NCBI GenBank assembly: GCA_030077755.1 | Contig: JAQJZZ010000021.1 | Coordinates: 682,001 to 746,000 of the forward strand | DNA from: Filosporella fistucella | Lineage: Eukaryota > Ascomycota > Leotiomycetes > Helotiales | Length of the DNA: 64,000 nt | Direction of reading: 5' to 3' | Part shown: positions 22,235 to 34,409 of the stretch, piece after piece | Numbering within the stretch: the stretch's first letter is position 1 | Layout: each line of letters starts with the position of its first letter | Made by a program: the position numbers and the translations under genes | Notes under the pieces: generated by a model | Told to the model about the DNA's origin: nothing | What the model saw: the letters and a program-made list of their open reading frames with translations, nothing else | The model's database searches: none

Positions 22235-24661
22235 CTAAGCCTTCATCGAAATCTTCAAATTGAACAACCTATGCCCCTCTTCCTGTTCCGTCTGTCCCAG
22301 TTTCTCCAACTCGGTCCAAATGGCTGGATAATGCTCTTTCGCCCATTCCTCCACAATGTCTTTGCGATTTTGGCCTGGCAGATTATTGTAGAAGGTGCCA
22401 ATGCTGAGATTGTTAGATGCGACGAATAAAGCGGAAGGACAGGGAACATACGTCAACAAATCTGGCTTCAATCCTAGATCCTTCTCCATGCACTCAACCA
22501 TATCCCTAGCTTCTTCTAACTTGCCTTGTCCCGCCAACGCGCCCACGTAAGCAGCACACACTTCTTTCGTAACTGCGATTTCCATCCGCTTCATCTTATT
22601 CCATATTTCTCTTGCCTTGCTGTCACCAAACGGCTTGCGGCCACATGCACGAAAGACTATTTCAAGAGATTTATAGCTGGGCCCTTCACTCGAGTTCGTG
22701 ATATCGTCCCAGAAATCGAGAGCTCGATCAGCGCGATCGCAAGCTGTATAGGCTAGCATGAGGGAATTGTAGAGTCTGGTGTTTGGTTCGACTGACGAGT
22801 CCATTTTAAGCATGTTGTGTACCATGTCTAAACTCTCGTTGTCCTCGAGAGAAGCAATACCTTCAAAACACTGGATATATGTCTCCAGTTTTGGACGCCG
22901 AGACATTATAGGATGCTGCCGCATGTGACCAAATATGTGGGAAGCCATATCACAGCGACCACGCTCGAAGAATTCCACCATGAGCTGTGTGCGCTGCTCA
23001 GTATTTGTTTCATCGAAAATATGGCGAGTTATTTGGTAGGCTGCCCAGGCCTGGACCGAATTGTTATTACGATCCAGGATGAAACTCATGAATGTTTCCC
23101 TGATCTTAGACCGCTCTTCAAAGGTAAAACCATATGCTTCCATTTGCAGAAGATCGGTAAGCTCGTCAATTTGGTCAAGGTCAAGGTACATTTTACAGAG
23201 AGCAGATACTGTCTCCGCCTCTAAATGCTTCTTCCGTTCCTCGAGATCAGAAGTGATAGATACAATTCGTTCGTAGTGGTCAGCCTTGGCGGAGCAGAGA
23301 GCGCGGATATATTTATTAATGGCTGGCAGGTCCTCGTCGTTCAGCACCTCTTCAGCCTGCAATCCATCGTAAGCAGCTTGGGCACCCCTTAGATCATTGG
23401 CATCCGCACGGTAGCTCATCTGTAGGATGAAAGTCTTCGCATTCGGATGGATACCAAATTTCGTACCAAGAACAATATACCTCTCAGCCAGATAGGGATC
23501 ATTGTTTGACATTGCTAGTTCAACAAGACCATTGATAGTATCATTGTCAGGCTTTAGGGATTCGTCGTCTTGGCTTCGACCGTGCATCACCTCTATCATC
23601 TTTTCAACATCTTCCACACCTTTGCCCATAGCTCCAGCGGCCCATTGTAGAACTATATCCCATACCGGCTTGCTGGCGCCCGCAGCCATGAGATCACGGA
23701 AAACGCCTCGGCACCAACCAAGCTCTTGATTTCGTATTGAGAAATGCAATATTTCCGCCACGGTTTGTGGGTCTGGTTGTATGTTTTCGAGAATAGGTTT
23801 CGAATACCAGGCCTTTGTCTCTTCGATGTTGTCTTTCGCAGCATAGAAAGTGGTCATAATTCTATGTATCACAATATTATATGACACCCCTCTTGATTCC
23901 GCCATTTCAAGAGACCTGAGAAGCTCCATTTCGTTCCCCTCCCTGGCGAATCCGGAAAGAATATGCTGCCACAACTTCGCGCTGAATCGTTTTGCGTTGA
24001 ACTTCTCCGAACCGGGAGGATTCTCCTCTTCTAAGCTGGTTTCAAAGTATTCCTCCACGAAATCTCGTGCTTCTAGGCTTTTGCCGAATTTCGTCAACGC
24101 TTCCACGTATGCTGCCATGTCCTTTGGCCTATGCCAATCTCGACCGTGTTCCAAGCATTGAGCCCAAATAATCCTCGACAGTTCTAAGTGAGCGTCGGCA
24201 TCATCCTTTGGGATTCTAAGTAGGTTGGCTCTTGCGGCTCTCAGGATTTCAAGATTCAGAGGCCCTAATCCCTGATGGTGCTCCAGCAGATATTTCAAAG
24301 TGGTCAGGACAAGCTTGGCTTGGTAATTATGAACCAATTCTCCGCTACGAGACTTGTGCCCAAAGAAAGCTTTGAAAGCTGTAGCCAACTCTTCACTAGA
24401 CATCGCCCTCGAATTGTTTATGTCCCTCACTGCGAACTCTGACATCTTTGACAACCCAGGGTCGAGATTAGCTTCCTTGGGTTCTTTTGGTGGCTTGCGT
24501 GAGAAGCCAAAGAGGCTCCTTCGGGTGGTAGTTCGAACGAGAGGAGGAGGGACATGTCGAAGACGCCGATGTGTAACGAACGTAGATCGAGGACAATTGA
24601 AGATAAATGCTTCATTCGAGAGAAGGCGTCGAAAAACGCTACGGGTCAATTGAGAGCGCAT
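22235..24661 (-). CDS. Mitochondrial pentatricopeptide-repeat protein
   Basis: Two exons (24661-22452, 22403-22235), 792 residues. The N-terminus is Arg-rich with few acids (RSQLTRSVFRRLLS, RRLRHVPPPLVRTTTRRSL), a mitochondrial presequence. The body is helical with PPR-like pairs such as RLYNSLMLAYTACDRADRAL, AYVGALAGQGKLEEARDMVE and LKPDLLT. These proteins bind organellar RNA and act in stability, processing or translation of mitochondrial transcripts. The inferred intron (22404-22451, 48 bp, ctaac branch, ctcag acceptor) is a multiple of three with no stop, so unspliced RNA would also be open; splicing is preferred because it removes a poorly PPR-like insert and joins DLLT to IGTFYNNL. Confidence 0.82.
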   Translation of the reverse strand: MRSQLTRSVFRRLLSNEAFIFNCPRSTFVTHRRLRHVPPPLVRTTTRRSLFGFSRKPPKEPKEANLDPGLSKMSEFAVRDINNSRAMSSEELATAFKAFFGHKSRSGELVHNYQAKLVLTTLKYLLEHHQGLGPLNLEILRAARANLLRIPKDDADAHLELSRIIWAQCLEHGRDWHRPKDMAAYVEALTKFGKSLEARDFVEEYFETSLEEENPPGSEKFNAKRFSAKLWQHILSGFAREGNEMELLRSLEMAESRGVSYNIVIHRIMTTFYAAKDNIEETKAWYSKPILENIQPDPQTVAEILHFSIRNQELGWCRGVFRDLMAAGASKPVWDIVLQWAAGAMGKGVEDVEKMIEVMHGRSQDDESLKPDNDTINGLVELAMSNNDPYLAERYIVLGTKFGIHPNAKTFILQMSYRADANDLRGAQAAYDGLQAEEVLNDEDLPAINKYIRALCSAKADHYERIVSITSDLEERKKHLEAETVSALCKMYLDLDQIDELTDLLQMEAYGFTFEERSKIRETFMSFILDRNNNSVQAWAAYQITRHIFDETNTEQRTQLMVEFFERGRCDMASHIFGHMRQHPIMSRRPKLETYIQCFEGIASLEDNESLDMVHNMLKMDSSVEPNTRLYNSLMLAYTACDRADRALDFWDDITNSSEGPSYKSLEIVFRACGRKPFGDSKAREIWNKMKRMEIAVTKEVCAAYVGALAGQGKLEEARDMVECMEKDLGLKPDLLTYVPCPSALFVASNNLSIGTFYNNLPGQNRKDIVEEWAKEHYPAIWTELEKLGQTEQEEGHRLFNLKISMKA

Positions 24662-25149
24662 GGCGAAACAAGCGATTATGTACAGAGTCTAAGAGAGAAC
24701 TATGAGCATGCCATCGGCATATTGTCGCGGAAAATAGTAATTAAAAATGGCGTTGCGGATCGTTCATTGCAATTTGACGATGTTGATACATTTTCGACCT
24801 ACAACTCCGAAGCTCCATTAGCGGTTCTAAGCTGCAGCGGATGCCGTAGAATATCCGGACACTGTGGGTGATGAGATCACGTGCAGTCATATTGTCATGG
24901 AATGGTTCAATTTCAACGATTCTGGATTCAAATGCGAAAGTACCCTCCTAGATGATCCCTTGTTGCAAATAGCGTATAGAAAATTTGGTTTTGTCTACGC
25001 GTCTTTGTTGAAGAATTCCTCGACGCCTCAATATGCCTCAAACGCCCTCCAGATCCATCCATGATCACCACCCCGAGTTGCATGCAAATCATCATTGTCA
25101 TATAAAAGATCAGAGAAACAAAATCATAGTAAAGATTCAAGAGGAACGC
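24662..25149. other. Intergenic upstream of the PPR gene
   Basis: Contains the PPR promoter and the ATG7 3' UTR. A CACGTG E-box-like hexamer is at about 24878. No gene is recognised. Confidence 0.4.
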
Positions 25150-27409
25150 TCAGATGAGTTCGCCGTCCCCACTTTCAAGCTCCTCCAGCTCTGGATCACT
25201 ATCCCATTCAACATCATCAGCGGCTGCCTCAGCAAGACGTTGAACTTCTGCAAGTCCACTGAGCTCAGTGATATAGTCCTTCTCAGTAAGAGCACGCTTG
25301 ATAAAGTTCCAGCCCGACCTTTTGTATTCGTCAATAATTTTAGGAGAACATGCTGAACAGCAGTCGTATGATTGACCACTGATGAGGAGATTCTGGAATG
25401 TTGCCATATACCCGCGAATTTGATGCGGAATTAATCCAAGTGGGTGATTTGGAGGGTCTCGCTCATATTCAATACGACCTGGCGAATATTGGTTCGGGGA
25501 GATCTTCGGCGCTCCAGCAAGATTTCCCTGTGGATGTTGCTGAATTGAGACGAGAAGTTCAACAAGTTGAGCTGACGCTGTAGCTGCAATTCCAGGGCGC
25601 GTGACCGTACACTGCTGATCAAGCGTTTGGTCCTTGACAGACTACATTTTGTAAGCATCGTCTGAAAAGTTAAATGAAGAAACGAACTTACATCTCCTGG
25701 TGCAACTACATCATTGCAGAAATAACACCCCAACGCTGCTGGGCCGCCATCCGCAGCAAAAGTGCCATGACGCATGACTACCCAGCTGTCAAATCCCAAT
25801 GCAGCATTCAGGACAATCTTGTTCTTCGCTTTTCCCATCACAGTTGGAAGCCATCGACTTTCGCGAGTATCCATGAGAAGAAATACTGCATCGTGCTCAT
25901 CTATCAGCTTTTCCAATGTTTCAAAATCATATCGTGTAGCATCTTCATTGGTTATAGGATGTCCGAGCATGGGAACTGCAAGTTGATGTCCGTTGGCATC
26001 GACTCCTGGATATATTTCTTGGAGAGCTTCTGCTGCTCGCTCGGCCTTTTTCGCTCCACCCTCAAGGCAGTCTTTGAAATCAAAAAGAGGTTGCCGGACA
26101 GGATTTGAGAATGAGACTTTGGCGTTATCAACAAATGTGATCTTTCTCACACCCCATCCCATGAGGAGCCGAGAGACGTAAGTCCCTAAAGTTCCAGCAC
26201 CCAGTAAAAGGCATTTTGTCTCTTTTACCTTATCAAGCTGTAAATCCGGGGCGATACGCCATTTCATTAGCTTTAGATTCAAATCAACAGCCTGGTCAGC
26301 CAACTGCGAAGGATCCATGTAGCCAGCCAAGTCGATTTGTCTTGAAGAGAGTTTACCAGCCAGAGTGCGCTCCCAGCCCGTAACCTTTGGCATGGTATCA
26401 AGGATGGCTGCCTCAGCATCTGTCTCTAAGAGGAGGACACGACTTTTGGCCTCATGTCTTCTGGATTGCACATCCCTGTAACATAGAATTTGGACCTTAC
26501 TGAGCTTGAAACGCCGTTTGATCAATACCAAGTAGTTTCTGAGCATCCAGCCTGGATTGTCGGGGTAAGTTGAAGGGTCGACAAAACATACAAAACGGTC
26601 CTTTTCAGCGACATTTTCGAAGAAGCCGGTCTCAAACAGACGAAGAGAGCCAACAACCCATCGGTAGCCTAGCTCTTCATCATAGGGATCCGGACGCGGG
26701 CGGTCTGCTTCATTTTCATTGGGGTCTGGGAAGACTCTCTTGGCCAAAAAGAAACCGTGCTCTCGGTTGTCGGTTCCGTACCGCCAGGTGCCGATTTCAT
26801 CAGCAAGTAGAGTAGTTTCCTTGCCAGTCAAAACCTGAGGGGAAGGGGATTCGACTCTTCTCCAAGTCGGATCCGAATGCAAAGCAGGGAATGCAAACCA
26901 GTAGGTGAAATTATATTTTTTCAGGTTTGCAAATGAGAGAACGGTGAATGATGAAAGAAGGGATGGGATAGAATAAATGGTGCCGTCATTTATGGCATCC
27001 CATATCTGAACTTTGTCAGCTAATCGGCCTAGAAGGGACAAAAAGGTCACTTACTTGTTTTGCAGCAGTTTGAAGAACAGCCGTCTTGTCAATATTTTTG
27101 AAGTCCTCGATAGTGTTCAAATTCCTTATTTTGCCCTCCGCCCGAATATAACCAGCAGGCACACTTTCACGTCAGTGAATCGACTCATTACATAGATGAG
27201 GTTCTAACTTACTCCTCACTTGTGAGTGAATTTCCTAGTATTTGCATCTTGCAACTCTCATCTGGCGATGCTGCCTTGCGAGGCTCATATAAGCCGAGTA
27301 CATGACGTGCGGAATCGTCAAGCTTATCATGATCGATTTTAAGACTAGAAAGAGCAGTGTAGAAAGGGAGCTCGATTTCGGAGCTAAAAGGAGCAAATTG
27401 GAGAGCCAT
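25150..27409 (-). CDS. ATG7: Ubiquitin-like modifier-activating enzyme ATG7
   Basis: Four exons (27409-27213, 27163-27055, 27005-25692, 25641-25150), introns of 49-50 bp, 703 residues, the usual length. ATG7 is the E1 that adenylates Atg8 and Atg12 and passes them to Atg3 and Atg10 in autophagy. Seen: N-terminal domain with [40 protein letters not shown] and [12 protein letters not shown]; the adenylation domain with [20 protein letters not shown] (GxGxxG) and [32 protein letters not shown]; the catalytic Cys region [13 protein letters not shown] right after the last intron; and a Cys pair CCSAC near the end. The C-terminal acidic tail ([15 protein letters not shown]) fits the Atg8-binding end. 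It is divergent from the dCMP deaminase gene with 432 bp between starts. Confidence 0.96.
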
Positions 27410-27841
27410 TCCGTCGAGCTGATCCGGTAAAGAGGCTCCAGTTCAAGCAGAAGATGTACCCTCGAATGTAGATGTCGCCCTCAAGTTCGGTTCCGGTCGT
27501 GGATTTCTAATACAGCTGGTAGACTTGAGGGTGCTCGATTCAGCAATCGTGAAGTGGGAAAGTGATGCTATGCAAACGCAATACTGGGTTCCATGCAGGA
27601 TATCTGTGGCTCTGTTATTGTTGTCACTGCCGCAGCTGCTTCAAGATGTCTTGTGATGGAGTCATGTGAATGTGGAGAGGAATGGGCTCACGTGGGGGGT
27701 TGCGGGGCTCGGAAAATCTTCGGAGTAAGTCATCGGTGACTGGAATAACATATTTCCGAACAGCTCCTGAACAGGAAAGCTCGAGGCTTCCCATCACGTA
27801 TCTGCAATTCGACTTAGCTGTACTGTAATTTTCAAGTGACA
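27410..27841. promoter_or_regulatory. Bidirectional promoter region, ATG7 / dCMP deaminase
   Basis: The two ATGs lie head to head 432 bp apart and no other gene is between them. No canonical TATA box is obvious on either side. Confidence 0.5.
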
Positions 27842-29026
27842 ATGCTGATAGGACTTTGTGGAGGTATTATTGCAATTGGCTTTATTGTTTTATTGGTATC
27901 GCGGCTGATCAAAACACAGGGATTTGTGCTGGGAAACGAACTGTCGCCGAGTATCTTGTCGAACATCACGGCTTCACACATATCTATTTGAGACATGATG
28001 TCACAAATGAAGACTCAATTGGTGCTTTGTCTATCACTGGAGCAAACAACGCGAAAAAAGATGCAGATTTGACGCGTTCGATGCCCCAAGTTAACGGAAC
28101 AAGCACCACAAAACAAGATACTTTCACTACCACGGAAGACCTCCTTGACTTTGTCACTAAGAGGTGGAGAGAACGATGGGTCACAACGGATATACATACT
28201 GAGGAGATTTTGGATAAGCTTCTGCGAAGACCATTCTTCATTCTTGTCAGTGTTGATGCACCAGTCAGTGTTAGATGGAAGCGATGTCAAGAGAGACTCC
28301 AAAGAACGAACTCTTCGGCAGAGAGCCTGAGTCTTGAACACTTTCTCCTCAAGTCGGATGAACATCTCTATAGTCCAGACTCTGGTCTCCTCCCTCTCAT
28401 CTCTCGAGCCACTGTCCGGTTGATTAATACATCCTCGAATCTGGCACATTTGTACGCCACGCTCGGAAAGCTGGACCTGACCAATGAGGATAGACTTAGG
28501 CCGAGTTGGGACCAATATTTTATGCAATTGGCATCATTGGCGGCACAAAGGAGCAATTGTATGAAGCGGCGTGTAGGTTGTGTGCTGGTCCGTGAAAAGA
28601 GAGTCATTAGCACAGGTTATAATGGGACGCCAAGAGGGTTGAAAAATTGCGGTGAAGGAGGATGCCCAAGGTGCAATGAAGGCCAAGGATCTGGTGTTGG
28701 ACTTGGAACTTGTTTATGTATCCATGCCGAGGAGAATGCTCTTTTGGAGGCAGGTAGGGAACGTATAAGAGAGGGAGCCATCTTGTATTGCGATACTTGC
28801 CCTTGCCTGACATGCAGCATCAAAATCACACAAGTTGGAATTAGCGAGGTGGTGTATAGTCAAGGATATAGTATGGATACGGAAACCGCTGCAGTGTTCA
28901 AGGAAGCTGGTGTGCGGCTACGGCAGTTTGTCCCTGTAAGCGTTCTTCTTCGGCCGTTGATTTGCCACTAATTCATTCCAGCCTCCGAATGGTATGATTC
29001 ATCTGGAGAAACAAACTTTATATTGA
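27842..29026 (+). CDS. DCD1: Deoxycytidylate deaminase
   Basis: Three exons (27842-27863, 27920-28935, 28982-29026), 360 residues. The 22-nt first exon with the start of exon 2 rebuilds MLIGLCGGICAGKRTVAEYL, the P-loop-like N-terminal domain typical of fungal Dcd1. The C-terminal zinc deaminase domain has CIHAEENALLEAG (HAE: zinc His and catalytic Glu) and CDTCPCLTCSIKI (PCxxC zinc cysteines), plus GYNGTPRGLKNCGEGGCPRC. The enzyme converts dCMP to dUMP for thymidylate synthesis. The short last exon supplies PPNGMIHLEKQTLY. It is cytosolic and likely allosterically controlled by dCTP/dTTP as in the family. Confidence 0.95.
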
Positions 29027-29916
29027 TAATGGCGGAAATACCCAGACGAAAAGCAATGTCATTAACTTGAAAGTAGTAGACACAATTTTTCGAGGCATTT
29101 CTCTTGAGCTCAAATATCGTATGAACCATATCCTCAATGGAATGCTAAAGTGCTGTGATATAAGCAGGACGGGGTCGAAAAATCTTTGCTGTCAAAACGT
29201 CGTCATGGTGGAATAACCTGTCAACCTATTCAGCTTGGGTCAGATATGAGCAAGCATCAAGTATTTCAAACCTTACATGGAACAGAGCTTCTTTAATATG
29301 ATGCTGGACCTACTTCGAATCATTCCTGACAGGCAAGATCATAGCTTCAGCAAAATGACAGCTAGGATTCCCCAAGAGTCCCGTCTCTAACACATGCCCA
29401 AAATTCCCTCACACTTCCTTAACATAAGCCCAGATATGCACATTTCTCCCCAATTGGTCCGCGTCTTACACTATAGAATTGTCAAAGAGGGTGTAAAGTC
29501 AGGTCAGGACAGAGCGGCGTGAAGGACTTGATCTACATACAACAAAAGTGATGACCCTCGATACGTACAATAGGACCTTCATATCGGGAGTCGCCAACGC
29601 GACTACCAAAATCTACGCTGATAATTTTTGAAAATCATTCCTGTTTCGGAGGGAGTGGTGAGTTTGTGCTGTTTTGTAGAGAGGAGCTGTGGGGAGTGGA
29701 AGGAATATGAGGTTTCTTTTCGGACGAAGAAATTGAGTAAGTGTGTGTTGTGCGTATTGCCTTATTAGCTTATTGAGCTTTGAAATATGTCCAATTACGA
29801 AATTTTAGTTGTCACCACATGAGAGCTAGTACAAGGTGTAATAACACAGGCGAAACTTTTCAAAGTGCTCCAATGCACCTCAATTTTGTATCTGTACACT
29901 AAATATACACTGCTGC
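29027..29916. other. Intergenic, convergent
   Basis: About 0.9 kb between the deaminase stop and the mitochondrial S18 stop. Only short unrelated open frames are present; nothing is recognised. Confidence 0.5.
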
Positions 29917-30766
29917 TTAAATATCTTTCACCGGACTGTTCATCTCGTGCCTCTCCGTCATTTTATACAAGATTTCTGGATGGCGATGGACACTGGGCAT
30001 CATACCCATACCAATACTTCTGCGTATAGCTCTTGCGATCCGTCTCTGATTCTTTGGGCGAAGACCAGTCTCTTTGCTGTGCTTGATTCGTCCCATAGGA
30101 GTCATGTATTCGGACATGATGGAGAAATTCTAGAATATATTAATTCGTGTCTCCACTGAGCTTTATTTCTTCAGGTCCATGATTGAAGAAATGGGTGGGA
30201 ATAAATACCCTGTAGTAATCCATAGGATTCATATCCAGCACATCGAAGGCATCTACAGTAGGTCTGTCCCTCTGTTTCCACTTTGCCATTTCCACCTCAC
30301 TCAGATCATGCGGCGCATACACATCTCCCTCCCTCCAGCGTCTCGTAATCTGCTTGCTCAGGTCCTTCGCCATCTTATTCCGTTTCACATCCTCCGGTTC
30401 GACACTACCTTGGCGGCCTCGGGTAGCAGCATTTTTAGCAGTATGTTTGTTCAGGAGATTGGCAAGGTGCATGTTGGCTTGTGTGTTTCCGCTCGGGATA
30501 CGAGGTGTTCGAATCGGGTTTGTGTATGTTGGGGGAGTTCTGGGAGAATTGGATGGAGCGCTGCTGAGCGTGGAGAGGAGGTCGTGGGCTGAGGAGCGAG
30601 AGGGAGGGAAGTCGTCTGTATTGTCAGTCTTAAGGATTTGAAGAGGTATATGGAACGCACCAGCTCTCAATCCAGTTGTAGTAGAGAATGCAGCTCTCAT
30701 CCCCTTCATACTTTTCACCGCCTGCCTTGAAGCATTGAGACATTGTAATCGTGGAGGCGCCATCAT
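29917..30766 (-). CDS. RSM18: Mitochondrial small-subunit ribosomal protein bS18m
   Basis: Exons 30766-30661, 30615-30209 and 30129-29917. Splicing at 30209/30129 (79-bp intron) joins MDYYR to NFSIMSEYMTPMGRIKHSKE and then TGLRPKNQRRIARAIRRSIG, the S18 RNA-binding core. The N-terminus (LQCLNASRQAVKSMKGMRAAFSTTT) is a mitochondrial presequence; about 240 residues in all, long for S18 because of a Ser/Pro-rich linker. The first intron (30616-30660, 45 bp, ctgac branch) is a multiple of three without stop, so its use is likely but not certain. The gene is divergent from IMP3 with about 190 bp between starts, pairing two ribosome-related genes on one promoter. Confidence 0.9.
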
Positions 30767-30959
30767 TTCTTGCTCCCCTTCTCTGTTAGTGCAGACAATT
30801 GAAGTTGTTGATAAGGTCAGAGCTATAATTTACTAGCGCCGCACCAACATTTTTCCGTCCCGGCGCAATCCATGAAATAAATTATTTCGACCTCGAACTC
30901 CCCGCATTCTCTACCTCACCCTTGGACTTCACAGCAATTGAACAAACGAAACAGCCAAG
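30767..30959. promoter_or_regulatory. Bidirectional promoter region, RSM18 / IMP3
   Basis: Head-to-head ATGs 193 bp apart with no room for another gene. A shared promoter for a mitochondrial ribosomal protein and a ribosome-assembly factor is inferred. Confidence 0.45.
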
Positions 30960-31576
30960 ATGGTCAGAAAACTCAAGCATCATGAGCAAAAGCTCCTGCG
31001 AAAAGTCGATTTCACTACATATAAAAGTGACAGTAATCATCGAGATGCGGCTGTGATTCGCAGGTACAATATTCAGAAGCCTGGAGACTATCAGAAATAT
31101 AACCGGATATGCGGTGTGAGTTTTCTATTTTACAATTAATTTCTAGAGAAAGAAGTGCTAATACCATCCAGTCCCTCAAACAACTCGCCCACCGCCTCGC
31201 CGCCCTTCCACCCGACTCCCCATTCCGCCTTAAACACGAAACCCTCCTCCTCTCCAAACTACACGACATGGGTCTCCTCCCCTCCAATGCCAGCACAGCC
31301 AAGCTCTCCGAAGTTGAGCGCTCAGTCACAGTCTCAGCTTTTTGTCGGCGTCGTTTACCAGTTATCATGACCCGTTTAAGGATGGCGGAGACAGTGCAGG
31401 CAGCGACGAAGATCGTAGAGCAGGGACATGTGAGGGTAGGCACGGAGACGGTGACGGATACGGCGTTTTTGGTTACGAGGAATATGGAGGACTTTGTGAC
31501 GTGGGTGGATGGGAGTAAGATTAAGAGGAGTATCCTTAAGTATAGGGAGAAGCTGGATGATTTTGATTTGCTGTGA
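30960..31576 (+). CDS. IMP3: U3 snoRNP protein Imp3
   Basis: Two exons (30960-31115, 31172-31576), one 56-bp phase-0 intron, 186 residues, close to yeast Imp3. Imp3 bridges U3 snoRNA and pre-rRNA in the small-subunit processome in the nucleolus. The basic N-terminus [18 protein letters not shown] and YNRICG lead to [15 protein letters not shown]; the S4 RNA-binding domain follows, with [20 protein letters not shown] and [20 protein letters not shown]; the tail is [20 protein letters not shown]. All conserved parts are intact. Confidence 0.95.
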
Positions 31577-31970
31577 AGGTGTTTCGAAGGAGAGAAGGGA
31601 AACAGAAATGAGGGAAGGATTTTTGCTGCATTGTATGGCGTTGGAGAATGGGCATTGATGGAGTTTTGTTGCTCTATTGTAGAGCTAGCTGGTATGTCAC
31701 ATTTCTAAAGTAAAGCAGAGCAAAACTCAGATTATGGTATCCCTCGCATTACTTGTTCTTTTCTATGGTATCCAAAAGCATCTCACTGCGGCAATAAATC
31801 CAGCATCAAGCCGGGTATCAAATTACCGCTCCACAGCTCAATCCACACCTCAATATTCGATAAGAACCTAGCAAACCTTTCATACGCCCTCCTTATCACG
31901 CTCCAACGAATTCAGAACTCCCCCCAAAATCCCTTCCTAGTCCCAGCCAGGATACCCAACTCTTCTCCAC
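31577..31970. other. Intergenic, convergent
   Basis: 3' UTRs of IMP3 and the opposing secreted-protein gene. No other feature is seen. Confidence 0.5.
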
Positions 31971-32921
31971 CTACAAAGCAGAAACAGAACATCCCAAAGT
32001 CTCTACCGTCAAGAGCTCTTCAACAGTAACCGTAACCTCAAAATGGGCAACCGGTCCGTGACCTCCAATCGTCTTAACCACCATCTCACAGCCACCACAA
32101 TCAACCTCATTCGTCTCGGTGGAAGTACTCACATACTCCGTCGTAGTAGGACCAAGAGCGAATGGAACAGCGAGGTGATAGGATGTTATCGTACACGCAG
32201 CCGGAATAACGCGGGGCGCAAGATTGATATTTGGAAAAGCGGTTTGGATAGTGGCGGTAGGAAGATCCTCGAGCTCAAGATAAGTATTTGGCCAAACACA
32301 GTTCTCATCAAGAGATCCATCCAAGCAAGGAACAACCAATTGCGGCTCAGCCTCTGCCTCAGCAGATGCAGCTTGCATAGTAGGACGAAAAGGTGGTGCA
32401 GTAGGCGTAGTACGCGTACGATGAGAACGAGTCTGCATCTCATTACGAACGACATATTCTGGTTGTTGAACCATAGGAGTCATTGTCTCCTCTCCATATT
32501 TTGTCTTGGTACTTTGGCATCTACCCTTTCCGATCCTAAGACATGATTGAGGGGCCTCGAAATCAGGCTGAGAGGAAGAGGAACCGGTATCAGCGGGTGG
32601 AGTTAGGATATTCTCTGGTGCGGCTGTATGAGGGGAGAGTGCGGCGGCGAAGGTGGAAGTGGGACACCACTGTTTGGATTAGTATTGTGCAGATAAAAGT
32701 CGATATTTGAAAGGGCGAGTGAGTTGAATTCTGGTGCTTTGAGACTGGGTGCACTTGCGCTATAGCAAGGTTTGAGAGGGATATGGAAGGGGTCATACGT
32801 GGTGGATTCGACCGAAGCGACAGGGTGTTACTATGACCTCGGTGTTGGTGATTATAGTAGCAGCCTGGATGATGGAGAAGAGTGAGAGAATGGCGAGGAT
32901 GATGGAAGTGAGGTTGGCCAT
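31971..32921 (-). CDS. Predicted secreted protein, unrecognised
   Basis: Model: 32921-32799 joined to 32669-31971 (130-bp intron), about 273 residues. The start gives a clear signal peptide: MANLTSIILAILSLFSIIQA, cleaved near AAT. The mature part is Thr/Ser/Pro-rich at first (PHTAAPENILTPPADTGSSS), then carries six or more Cys (SCLRIGKGRC, VPCLDGSLDENCVWP, AACTITSYHL, VDCGGCEMVV) and ends in SVSAL without a GPI-like tail. VDCGGCEMVVKT and TTTEYVSTSTE recall small fungal secreted proteins, but no family is recognised. The gtatga donor at 32798 is the best of two in-phase choices, so the exon junction is uncertain. Confidence 0.6.
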
Positions 32922-34409
32922 TTTGGTGTTGGTTGATGGTTTGGGTGGGTGTTGTGTAGAGTGGAGAGGAAGTAGTGGATGGAAGTTGTGTGTTGTAAAA
33001 GGGGTGTTTATGTTTTAGGCTGCGAGGAGGAGGATGGTTGTGCTTATGTTGGCAATGAAGGGGCGGAAGAGGAAGATATAAACACAAGATTTAGATATCT
33101 GATGCTAAAGCGCTAAAAGGCGGTGACGTACTATTAACAACCAATCTGTTGAAATTCACTTACTAGTATGGTATCAGAATTCAATTCGGAGTAAAGCTAT
33201 GTACTATGCGTGTTTGAATACAAAGCCAAACTACATTGACACATCTAGATGTATTAACAATGAATCTCATCTCAAGATCTTACTTATATCATCAACACTC
33301 TCTGTTTAAATACTGAGTCTATTATCAATCTGATACTGCTTTTAATAATTCCCTAGCTTCCAATTATTTCGAAAATAAATACTAATTACCTCAACAATTT
33401 TCTTCAATTTCCTAGCCAAACTGCAGAGCACCGTCATTTCACTTTTCATGATAACCTAACCCAATAGCGACAACACCCTCTCACTATCTCCTCCCAAACC
33501 TTTACTCTCATCTACACCTACACCCAAGTCCAGGCCTTTTACAGTAAACTTCCACCAAGGGCATAGATATCTCTCCCCTCTTCTGAAATGAATTTACGAG
33601 AGAGAGTCGTGGCTCTTTATGGAAGAAATCGGGCTTGTAGGTTAATGTTACTCTATCCATAAGCAGATATAAGTAGAAGCTACAGCACAATCTCACTATC
33701 TACCTATATCCATCATGCTTAATCTACAACTAACCTTAAATGCAAACCTGCTGCCTCAATCCAAGGCTTCCACACTAATTCTCCACCATGCGTTTCTCTC
33801 CTCCTCTAAAAACAGGTGTGAAGGACACTCGCAGCGCTTCTATTTGCACTAATACTTATCACTTCAAATTGACCATGTTGAGTATAATCTCAACTTCTAC
33901 GTCCTAGATCATAGGTATAGCTTCCTTCTCAGAACATATGAAAGCTGCCTATAGATCACCATGTAGAAACATTCTGTATACAAGATGGAGAGTTGAACAT
34001 ATTGGTGAATTCTAGCCTCTGCAGAAGAAACCACCAATTTCTAGAGATCTACGACGTAGATATCTTGTTGTTACCGTCAAATCTAAGAAGATCTTCATCG
34101 AATCTCAATTACAGCTTTAACGAAAACATAAGCTCATTTATCAAGACCGCTCATAGAATATGGTATAAGGTAACGCAATAGATTATTCTCATTTCTTATT
34201 TAAAGTATAAAAAGCAGGATCCCTGGTATTCATCATCATAATTCATAACACGTAATCTGTCTCATCATAGAAAACGCTTTGAAACTGTGAAAAGTAAGGA
34301 AATGAAAAGCAAATATCCCGTCCTATCCAGCATATGCACTGTTCATCCCATCTTATTTCATAGCCACAAAAGAAAATTAGAACTCTCAAAGAAAAGTGAA
34401 AAGAGAAGA
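32922..34409. other. Gene-poor stretch
   Basis: About 1.5 kb of AT-rich sequence upstream of the secreted-protein gene and downstream of the DUF3824 gene. No coding region, RNA or repeat is recognised. Confidence 0.5.

Noticed and set aside
28015..28527. 170-codon minus-strand frame inside the dCMP deaminase gene
   Set aside because: It is antisense to conserved deaminase sequence and has no domain or splice support of its own.
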